Assembly: GCA_019414465.1 (NCBI GenBank)
Contig: DXLY01000075.1
Coordinates: 1-5,669, forward strand
Direction of reading: 5' to 3'
DNA length: 5,669 nucleotides
Origin: Collinsella sp.
Lineage (GTDB): Bacteria; Actinomycetota; Coriobacteriia; Coriobacteriales; Coriobacteriaceae
The position numbers were made by a program, and so were the translations under genes. Shown here piece after piece: positions 1 through 5,305 of this stretch. The notes below the pieces were generated by a model, which was given only the letters and a program-made list of their open reading frames with translations, was not told the DNA's origin and did no database searches. The first letter of the stretch is position 1. The number at the start of each line of letters is the position of its first letter.

Positions 1-1
1 C

Positions 2-466
2 GCCCTGCAGGATGCTTTCGAGCATAACGACGTTCCCTGCCGTGTGATGAGCGCTATCCAGATGAACGAGATCTGCGAGCCCTATATTCGCCGTCGCGCC
101 ATCAACCACCTTTCCAAGGGCAACGTCGTTATTTTTGCCGCCGGTTCGGGCAATCCGTACTTTACGACCGACACCGCCGCGGCTCTTCGTGCGTGCGAGA
201 TCGGCGCCGAGATTCTGATTAAAGCCACCAAGGTTGACGGCATCTACGACAAGGATCCCGTCAAGTGCGCCGATGCCGTCCGTTTTGACAAGATTACCTA
301 TCACGAGGTTCTCGTCCGTGGTCTGCAGGTTATGGATTCCACGGCTACGGCACTGTGCCAGGATAACCGTATGCCGATTTTGGTCCTCAACATCGATGGC
401 GAGGACACCGTCAAGCGCGCGCTCGCGGGTGAGCCCGTCGGCACGCTCGTCTATCAGGAGGATTAA
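2..466 (+). CDS. pyrH: UMP kinase, 3' part (5' end outside window)
   Basis: UMP kinase phosphorylates UMP to UDP with ATP in the cytoplasm, the first committed nucleotide kinase step toward UTP and CTP. Only the last 154 residues are present; the frame is open from base 2, and compared with the roughly 240-residue family about 85 N-terminal residues are missing. The GTG at 44 lies inside the conserved body (V-M-S-A-I), so it is not the real start. Seen in order: the RVMSAIQMNEICEP segment (E. coli counterpart RLMSAIPLNGVCD), the nucleotide-binding loop GSGNPYFTTDTAA (from 143), KATKVDGIYDKDP (221-259), then the TYHEVL and QVMDSTATAL helices. These match amino-acid-kinase-fold bacterial PyrH, a hexameric enzyme often activated by GTP and inhibited by UTP; that regulation is family knowledge, not visible here. 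The TAA at 464-466 sits 2 nt before frr, whose ribosome binding site overlaps the last codons, suggesting coupled translation. Confidence 0.97.
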   Translation, partial: ALQDAFEHNDVPCRVMSAIQMNEICEPYIRRRAINHLSKGNVVIFAAGSGNPYFTTDTAAALRACEIGAEILIKATKVDGIYDKDPVKCADAVRFDKITYHEVLVRGLQVMDSTATALCQDNRMPILVLNIDGEDTVKRALAGEPVGTLVYQED

Positions 467-468
467 GC

Positions 469-1005
469 ATGGCAGAGAACATCACCGCCCATATGGACAA
501 GTCGCTCGAGTCCCTCAAGCATAACTTCTCCAAGGTCCGTACCGGTCGCGCCAACGCCAACATTCTGTCCGACATCACCGTTGATTATTACGGTGTTCCC
601 ACGCCGGTCACGCAGGTTGCCGCCGTCAAGACCCCCGAGGCTCACATGCTGCTCATCGAGCCGTGGGACAAGGCGCTCATCAACGCTATCGTCAAGGCCA
701 TCGGCGCTTCCGATCTGGGCATTACCCCCAACTCCGATGGCACCGTCGTTCGTCTGCCGTTCCCGGCCCCCACTGAGGAGCGCCGTCGCGAACTCGTCAA
801 GGAGTGCCGCGAGTACGCCGAGCAGGCCAAGGTGTCTATCCGTAACATCCGTCGCGACTTCAACAACAAGCTCGAGCGCGATGAGGAGCTCACCGAGGAC
901 GATGTCCGTCGCGAGCAGGCCAAGGTCCAGAAGCACACCGATGAGTATGTCGCCAAGGTCGAGGAGCTTCTGAAGGAAAAAGAAGCCGAGGTCATGGAGA
1001 TCTAA
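469..1005 (+). CDS. frr: Ribosome recycling factor (RRF)
   Basis: RRF works with EF-G to split the post-termination ribosome into subunits in the cytoplasm. The product is 178 residues; E. coli RRF is 185, the difference being about four residues at the N-terminus and three in the distal part of the long helical domain. Seen: KVRTGRAN (22-29) at the hinge region, then the small beta domain (about 30-100) with YYG (40-42), PVTQVA (46-51), IEPWD (63-67), SDLGITPNSDG (81-91) and VRLPFPAPTEERR (94-106). The remaining helices of the three-helix bundle start at about 102 and carry VSIRNIRRD (122-130). R128 aligns with the functionally essential R132 of E. coli RRF. The ATG at 469 has an ideal AGGAGG (456-461) with a 7-nt spacer. 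The gene follows pyrH directly, as in most bacteria, and is followed after 1 nt by uppS. Nothing is truncated or unusual. Confidence 0.98.
   Translation: MAENITAHMDKSLESLKHNFSKVRTGRANANILSDITVDYYGVPTPVTQVAAVKTPEAHMLLIEPWDKALINAIVKAIGASDLGITPNSDGTVVRLPFPAPTEERRRELVKECREYAEQAKVSIRNIRRDFNNKLERDEELTEDDVRREQAKVQKHTDEYVAKVEELLKEKEAEVMEI
996..999 (+). promoter_or_regulatory. Ribosome binding site of uppS (GTG start)
   Basis: GGAG lies in the last frr codons, 7 nt before the GTG at 1007. It supports that GTG as the start and makes translation of uppS dependent on ribosomes finishing frr 1 nt upstream. Confidence 0.7.
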
Positions 1006-1006
1006 G

Positions 1007-1801
1007 GTGCAATACGACGAGCATAAACTGGTCGAGTACTTTGCCGACGCCCCTGCGGACGTCGGTTTTTCCGACCTTGACCTCAATAACATTCCGCACC
1101 ATATCTCGTGCATCATGGACGGCAACGGTCGTTGGGCCACGTCGCGCGGTCTTGCACGCACTGAGGGCCACAAGGCGGGTATCGTCTCGCTGCGCGAGAT
1201 CATTACCGCCTGCGTGCGCCTGGGCGTCGACGTGCTTTCGGCCTATGCATTTTCGACCGAAAACTGGAATCGACCGCAGCACGAAGTCAACGTTCTGATG
1301 CACCTGTTTGCCAAGACGTTTATCGACGAGCTGCCGCTTCTGAAGCGCGAAAATGTGCGCGTAGTCTTTTTGGGTGACATTTCCGCGCTGCCCAAGAAGA
1401 CTCGCGACGTTTTTGAGCGCGGTCTTGCCGAATGCGCCGATCACACCGGTATGACGCTGGCGCTTGCCGTCAACTACGGCGCGCGTGCCGAGATTACCCG
1501 CGCTGTCCGTCAGATCGCATCCGACGCTGCCGCCGGTAAGATCGATCCTGCCGCAATTGATGACGACATGGTGGCTTCCCGCCTCTATACCGCCGGTCTT
1601 CCCGATCCCGAACTTGTGATTCGCACCTCTGGTGAGCTGCGCCTTTCGAACTATCTGCTGTGGCAGGTGGCTTATTCCGAATTCTACGTCACCGATACCT
1701 ATTGGCCCGACTTTGATCGTTGGGGCCTTGTCGACGCCATTTTGGCCTATCAGGGCCGTGACCGTAGGTTTGGTGGACTGAGCAAGACCGAGGAGGCTTA
1801 A
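1007..1801 (+). CDS. uppS: Isoprenyl transferase (undecaprenyl diphosphate synthase)
   Basis: This cis-prenyltransferase adds isopentenyl diphosphate units to farnesyl diphosphate to make the C55 carrier lipid for peptidoglycan and other surface polymers; it is a cytosolic, membrane-associated dimer. The product is 264 residues. Seen: IMDGNGRWA (36-44), where D38 aligns with catalytic D26 of E. coli UppS; GHKAG (54-58); the YAFSTENWNRP segment; NYGARAEI; and a C-terminal block starting RTSGELRLSN (206-215). R206, R212 and S214 correspond to the IPP-binding R194, R200 and S202, and E225 to E213. The block ends YWPDF and RDRRFGG. The roughly 30 residues before the core are acidic (many D/E) and about 12 longer than in E. 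coli. The GTG start is supported by GGAG at 996-999. Chain length of the product (C55 or another) cannot be read from sequence. The gene sits between frr and cdsA, 2 nt before the latter. Confidence 0.96.
   Translation: MQYDEHKLVEYFADAPADVGFSDLDLNNIPHHISCIMDGNGRWATSRGLARTEGHKAGIVSLREIITACVRLGVDVLSAYAFSTENWNRPQHEVNVLMHLFAKTFIDELPLLKRENVRVVFLGDISALPKKTRDVFERGLAECADHTGMTLALAVNYGARAEITRAVRQIASDAAAGKIDPAAIDDDMVASRLYTAGLPDPELVIRTSGELRLSNYLLWQVAYSEFYVTDTYWPDFDRWGLVDAILAYQGRDRRFGGLSKTEEA
1791..1796 (+). promoter_or_regulatory. Ribosome binding site of cdsA (GTG start)
   Basis: A perfect AGGAGG inside the final Glu-Glu-Ala codons of uppS, 7 nt before the GTG at 1804. It fixes the cdsA start and so confirms that the long Ala/Pro/Lys-rich N-terminal tail is translated. 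Confidence 0.8.
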
Positions 1802-1803
1802 TC

Positions 1804-2718
1804 GTGTCCGATCGTCCCAAGGCATCTGCTCCCAAGACGCCAGTTTCCGCGGCGCCTGCGCGCAAGGCTGCCACTGCGGGAGCACCTGCAGCAAAGAGCG
1901 GCACCGGTTCGTGGCTGGCGGGCCTTATCACCCGTGCCGCCGCCGGTATCGTCTACGCCGTTGTCTTTATCCTGTGCCTGGTTTTGGGTATCGTGCCCAC
2001 GGCCATCTTTGTTTCTGTCATGAGCGGTCTGTGCTGCTATGAGTTTTTCCGTATGACGAGGCTCGATGGCAAGATGGCTAACGAGCGCATGGGTATCGCT
2101 GCCGCCGTACTCTTTCCGCTGTCGGCGTTGGGCGATTCGATGTTGCTGAATGCCCTGCTTTTTGCCCTGATGCTCGCTGTGGGCATTTGGTATGTTTGGT
2201 CGCCGCGTACCCGCATCTCTGATGTGGCCGTGACGCTCATGGGTCCCATCTACACTGGCTTTATGCTGTCGGCTATCGTGCTGCTGCGCGATGCCGTGCC
2301 CGGTTTTGCCGGCGCCCTGCTTTCAGTGGGCGTTTGCGCGTCCCTTTGGGTCTCCGATTCGTTTGCCTACATCGTGGGCAGCCGTATCGGCAAACACAAG
2401 ATGGTTCCCAAGATCTCTCCCAAAAAGAGCTGGGAGGGGTTTGTTGGCGGCATCCTGGGCTCGGTTTTGATTTGGCTCATCCTGTGGGCGACGCACTTCT
2501 ACAAGCTCAGCCTGCCCTATGCGCTGCTGTGCGGCGTGGTCGTGTCCATTCTGGGCGTTATCGGCGACCTTATCGAGTCGCGCATCAAGCGCGGTGTGGG
2601 CGTCAAGGATTCCGGCAACCTTATCCCGGGCCACGGCGGAATGCTCGATCGTAGCGATTCGCTTATCTTCGGCTGCATCACCGCACGGCTGTTGCTGATG
2701 ATCGGAGGCGTGCTGTAA
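1804..2718 (+). CDS. cdsA: Phosphatidate cytidylyltransferase (CDP-diacylglycerol synthase)
   Basis: CdsA converts phosphatidic acid and CTP to CDP-diacylglycerol in the cytoplasmic membrane, the precursor of phosphatidylglycerol, cardiolipin and related lipids. The product is 304 residues. Residues 1-36 form a low-complexity Ala/Pro/Lys/Ser tail, net positive. About eight or nine hydrophobic segments follow (roughly 45-63, 66-80, 97-131 as two, 141-160, 166-190, 215-231, 238-256, 287-303). Family motifs are clear: WVSDSFAYIVG with GKHK (182-198), SPKKSWEGFVGG (205-216), GDLIES (254-259) and the CDS signature at 259-286 (SRIKR, KDSG, PGHGG, DRSDS), including H277, D282 and D285. S284 sits where the signature as I recall it has a hydrophobic residue or Thr (E. 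coli DRIDS). The GTG at 1804 is chosen because AGGAGG lies 7 nt upstream. The TAA overlaps the dxr ATG by one base (TAATG), a typical termination-reinitiation junction. Confidence 0.96.
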   Translation: MSDRPKASAPKTPVSAAPARKAATAGAPAAKSGTGSWLAGLITRAAAGIVYAVVFILCLVLGIVPTAIFVSVMSGLCCYEFFRMTRLDGKMANERMGIAAAVLFPLSALGDSMLLNALLFALMLAVGIWYVWSPRTRISDVAVTLMGPIYTGFMLSAIVLLRDAVPGFAGALLSVGVCASLWVSDSFAYIVGSRIGKHKMVPKISPKKSWEGFVGGILGSVLIWLILWATHFYKLSLPYALLCGVVVSILGVIGDLIESRIKRGVGVKDSGNLIPGHGGMLDRSDSLIFGCITARLLLMIGGVL

Positions 2719-3905
2719 TGTCCTTCCAGACGACGTATGGCCCCGATGGACGCCTTCGCGTTGCCATCCTGGGTTGTACGGGCTCTATCGGCACCCAGGC
2801 GCTCGATGTGTGCCGCCAGCATGCCGATTGCCTGCAGGTGACGGCGCTGTCCGTTAACTCCAGTACCCTCGAGCTCGTTGCCGCTGCCCGCGAGTTCTCG
2901 GTTTCGGCGGTTGCCGTGGCCGATGTCGCTCATGGCGATGATGCCGTGCTGCAGGAGTTGCCCGAGGGAACGAAGCTCGGCGTTGGCGCGCAGGCGGTTT
3001 GCGAGCTCGCGCGTCGCGACGATGTCGACTGCGTGCTTGTCGCTATTGTGGGCGCCGCCGGTCTCGAGGCGAGCCATGCGGCCTTGACCTCGAATAAGCG
3101 CCTTGCCCTTGCCAACAAGGAGTCCCTCGTCGTCGGTGGCGACTTGCTTATGCCGTTGGCGCAACCGGGCCAGCTTATTCCAGTTGACTCTGAGCATTCC
3201 GCCATCTACCAGTGCTATCTGGGTGAGAACCCGCGCGAGGCCCACTGCATTTGGCTCACCTGCTCGGGCGGTCCGTTCTTTGGCCGCACGCGCGACGAGC
3301 TCAATCGCGTGACGCGTGCCGATGCCCTCGCACATCCCACGTGGGCCATGGGTGCCAAGATCACCATCGACTCCGCCACCCTCATGAACAAGGGCCTGGA
3401 GCGCATCGAGGCCATGCACCTGTTTAACTGCGACCTCGATTTCATTAACGTGGTCGTGCAGCGTCAGTCCAAGATTCACTCTATGGTCGAGTTTGCCGAC
3501 GGCTCCGTGATGGCGCATCTCGGTGCTTCCGACATGCGTATTCCCATCCAGTTCGCGTTCTCGTATCCCGAGCGTTGGGATACCCCGGCGCCTCGTATCG
3601 ATTTTCGCGAGCTGGGGCAGCTCACGTTTGATGCTGCCGACATGGATACCTTCCGCTGTCTGGCACTGGCCGAGCGTGCCGGCAAGACGGGCGGCACCAT
3701 GCCGTGCGTGCTCAATGCCGCCAACGAGGTTGCCGTCGATGCCTTCCTGCACGATAGCTGCAGCTTTACCGATATCGATCGCATTGTGGAATCCTGCATG
3801 GATGCCCACGATATGCAGGCGGTCGATTCGTTTGAGCAGCTTCGCGACATCGATGCGTGGGCGCGTGAAAAGGCTGCGCAGGTGCTCGCCGCAACCCGTT
3901 CCTAA
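2718..3905 (+). CDS. dxr: 1-deoxy-D-xylulose 5-phosphate reductoisomerase
   Basis: Dxr rearranges and reduces 1-deoxy-D-xylulose 5-phosphate to 2-C-methyl-D-erythritol 4-phosphate with NADPH and a divalent metal. It is the first committed MEP-pathway step and the target of fosmidomycin. The product is 395 residues, normal length. Seen: NADPH-binding GCTGSIG (19-25; E. coli has GSTGSIG), AIVGAAGLEA, LANKESLV with K134/E135, then metal ligands D157 and E159 (PVDSEHSAIYQ) and E228 (MNKGLE), matching E. coli D150, E152 and E231. Substrate-binding S183 (SGGPF), S219, N224 and K225 are kept, as is the flexible HPTWAMG loop. H254 (KIHSM) matches E. coli H257. The usual HPQS just before it is QRQS here (Q248, R249). 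A helical C-terminal domain follows NAANEVAV. The ATG overlaps the cdsA stop by one base; GGAGG at 2704-2708 lies 9 nt upstream. ispG of the same pathway lies one gene downstream. Confidence 0.97.
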   Translation: MSFQTTYGPDGRLRVAILGCTGSIGTQALDVCRQHADCLQVTALSVNSSTLELVAAAREFSVSAVAVADVAHGDDAVLQELPEGTKLGVGAQAVCELARRDDVDCVLVAIVGAAGLEASHAALTSNKRLALANKESLVVGGDLLMPLAQPGQLIPVDSEHSAIYQCYLGENPREAHCIWLTCSGGPFFGRTRDELNRVTRADALAHPTWAMGAKITIDSATLMNKGLERIEAMHLFNCDLDFINVVVQRQSKIHSMVEFADGSVMAHLGASDMRIPIQFAFSYPERWDTPAPRIDFRELGQLTFDAADMDTFRCLALAERAGKTGGTMPCVLNAANEVAVDAFLHDSCSFTDIDRIVESCMDAHDMQAVDSFEQLRDIDAWAREKAAQVLAATRS

Positions 3906-3910
3906 CCCAT

Positions 3911-3915
3911 AAGGA
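3911..3915 (+). promoter_or_regulatory. Weak, distant ribosome binding site of rseP
   Basis: AAGGA in the 25-nt dxr-rseP gap is the only Shine-Dalgarno-like sequence there. It is 15 nt from the ATG at 3931, longer than usual, and directly abuts the in-frame TTG at 3916, which leaves no spacer for that codon. The bases between are T-rich (TTGCTTTTTCGTTTT) and probably unstructured. It favours ATG 3931 but suggests less efficient initiation than at the other genes here. Confidence 0.5.
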
Positions 3916-3930
3916 TTGCTTTTTCGTTTT

Positions 3931-5292
3931 ATGGATACTGTTCTGAGCGTTCTCTCATCGGTCTTTTGGGGCCTGCTGATGCTTTCCGTCCTCGTGTTTT
4001 TGCACGAGGGCGGCCACTTTTTGGCGGCGCGTGCCTGCGGCGTCCGTGTGACCGAGTTCTTTTTGGGCCTGCCGTGCCGCTTTGACATTCATTACACGTC
4101 GCGTCGCATTGGAACCAAGTTTGGCGTGACCCCGCTGCTGCTGGGTGGCTACGCTGCCATCTGCGGTATGGATCCGACCGACGTCTCGTGTGCCGATCGC
4201 GTGCTCGCGGCTATCTATCGTCATGGTCGCGTGACCGTGGCCGACCTTGCTGTCGAGCTCGAGCTTTCCGAGGAGGATGTGCTTGAGGCATGCGCCCTGT
4301 TGCTTGGCTGGGGCTCCATCGCACCCTGGTATGAGGAAGGGGAGAAGCCCTCGCCGAGCTACTATCCCACCAAGTATCAGACGCTGCCGCGAGATGCGGC
4401 GGGGTACACCACCTTTGACGGCCGCCGTTTCGATCGCGAACATTCAACTGCCGAGGGCGATGCGTGGGAGCTGCCGTGCGGCGAGGCCGAGTTCCTTGCA
4501 CAAGAGCGTTCGCACACCTATCTTGGCCAGAGCTTTCTCAAGCGCGCCTTTATGCTGCTCGCGGGCATTATTGTCAATATCTTGACGGGCTTTTTGCTCC
4601 TTATGAGCATCTATTCCATTGCGGGTGTCACCGTGCCGATGGATACCAACGTGATCGGTCAGGTTGACGGGGGGTCTATTGCCGCCAAGGCGGGTATCGA
4701 GGGCGGCGACGCGATCCTTTCGGTTGACGGAGTATCGTGCTCTACCTGGATGGACGTTTACGATGCCATCGGCAAGGCTGCCGGTAAGGACGATATCGCC
4801 ATCGAGTACGAGCGTGACGGCAAGCAGCATTCGACCACGGTTGCGCTCAAAGAGGACGAGCGCCTGGGTGTGTATGCCTCTATGCAGGTGGTCCGTTTAG
4901 ACCCGATCACCTCGGCGCGTCTGTCATTCTCCTATGTTGTACAGACGGCGGATGGCGTTATGCGCCTACTCCAGCCGCAGCATACGATGGAGATTCTCGA
5001 TCAGTCTTCTTCGATCGTGGGTATTAGCGTTATGTCCTCACAGGCTGCTGCTGCCGGCCCTGCCACGTTCCTTTCGTTTGCCGCCCTCATTTCGTTCTCG
5101 CTTGGCTTTATGAACCTGCTGCCCATCCCACCACTCGATGGCGGCAAGCTGGTCATCGAGATCATTCAAAAGATTGCGGGCCGCGAGCTTCCGCTCAAGG
5201 TCCAGACGATTGTGAGCTATGTGGGCATCGCGCTCTTTGCGCTGCTGTTTGTCTATATGCTTCGTTCCGACATCCTTCGATTTATTCTGTAG
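3931..5292 (+). CDS. rseP: RseP-family site-2 intramembrane zinc metalloprotease (M50) with HTH-like insert
   Basis: Site-2 proteases cleave membrane-embedded helices, classically anti-sigma factors or leftover signal peptides; the substrate here is unknown. From ATG 3931 the product is 453 residues (458 if TTG 3916 were used). Seen: hydrophobic segment 1 (about 8-30) with zinc motif HEGGH (H25, E26, H29), then RACGVRV and PLLLGGY (68-74) typical of the membrane-associated beta loop. An insert follows at about 80-195. Membrane segment 2 is at about 205-228, with one PDZ domain at about 239-310 (AAKAGIEGGD at 251-260). Segment 3 (about 375-400) carries NLLPIPPLDGG (395-405), where D403 is the third zinc ligand, and segment 4 is at about 428-447. 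Only one PDZ is present, against two in E. coli RseP. GPxxN is replaced by AGIIVN (211-216). By analogy with E. coli RseP the insert faces the cytoplasm and the PDZ faces outside. It lies between dxr and ispG, as in many bacteria. Family assignment is firm; the name rseP is by homology. Confidence 0.94.
   Translation: MDTVLSVLSSVFWGLLMLSVLVFLHEGGHFLAARACGVRVTEFFLGLPCRFDIHYTSRRIGTKFGVTPLLLGGYAAICGMDPTDVSCADRVLAAIYRHGRVTVADLAVELELSEEDVLEACALLLGWGSIAPWYEEGEKPSPSYYPTKYQTLPRDAAGYTTFDGRRFDREHSTAEGDAWELPCGEAEFLAQERSHTYLGQSFLKRAFMLLAGIIVNILTGFLLLMSIYSIAGVTVPMDTNVIGQVDGGSIAAKAGIEGGDAILSVDGVSCSTWMDVYDAIGKAAGKDDIAIEYERDGKQHSTTVALKEDERLGVYASMQVVRLDPITSARLSFSYVVQTADGVMRLLQPQHTMEILDQSSSIVGISVMSSQAAAAGPATFLSFAALISFSLGFMNLLPIPPLDGGKLVIEIIQKIAGRELPLKVQTIVSYVGIALFALLFVYMLRSDILRFIL
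4168..4515 (+). other. Cytosolic insert in the site-2 protease, with winged-HTH-like segment
   Basis: Residues about 80-195 of the protease separate the GGY beta-loop motif from the LGQSFLKRAF approach to the second membrane segment; E. coli RseP has only a short linker here. The segment at about 86-134 (4186-4332) reads as a helix-turn-helix: a first helix DRVLAAIYRHG, then VTVADLAVELELS, then SEEDVLEACALLLGWG, followed by SIAPWY as a possible wing strand. The spacing resembles winged-HTH domains of the DeoR/MarR type. The third helix is acidic and has no Lys or Arg, so protein binding is more likely than DNA binding. The remainder (about 135-195) is Tyr/Pro-rich and then acidic, with no fold I recognise. 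The fold call is from pattern reading only. Confidence 0.55.
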
Positions 5293-5297
5293 GGGAG
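5291..5297 (+). promoter_or_regulatory. Ribosome binding site of ispG (TTG start)
   Basis: AGGGGAG overlaps the rseP stop codon (TAG 5290-5292) and ends 8 nt before the TTG at 5306. It excludes the in-frame GTG at 5297, which is part of the site itself, and supports TTG as the start. Confidence 0.65.
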
Positions 5298-5305
5298 TGT
5301 TTGGT

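Noticed and set aside
44..466. GTG at 44 as the start of the first gene
   Set aside because: The conserved PyrH sequence continues upstream in frame to base 2, so the gene is cut by the window edge and does not start there.
463..1894. Minus-strand open frames of 246 codons (463-1203) and 300 codons (992-1894)
   Set aside because: Both are antisense to frr and uppS and give compositionally odd proteins without family motifs; the + strand genes explain the sequence fully.
3916..3918. TTG as the start of rseP
   Set aside because: The AAGGA motif ends immediately before it, leaving no spacer, and the five added residues match nothing in the family; ATG 3931 is preferred.
3906..3930. Possible terminator or internal promoter in the dxr-rseP gap
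   Set aside because: The T-run is not preceded by an inverted repeat, and no -35/-10 pair with acceptable spacing is visible.
2517..4088. 523-codon open frame on the minus strand across the cdsA end, dxr and rseP start
   Set aside because: It lies antisense to well-identified genes, shows no recognisable domain, and long antisense open frames are expected in GC-rich coding sequence with this codon use.
4186..4332. The HTH-like segment as a separate regulatory gene fused by frameshift or transfer
   Set aside because: The frame is continuous, base composition matches the flanks, and typical protease motifs resume after it, so it is an in-frame domain of the protease.
4861..5040. Second PDZ domain in the protease
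   Set aside because: After the single PDZ the sequence goes directly into a helical stretch and the third membrane segment; no second GxxxGD-type carboxylate loop is present.
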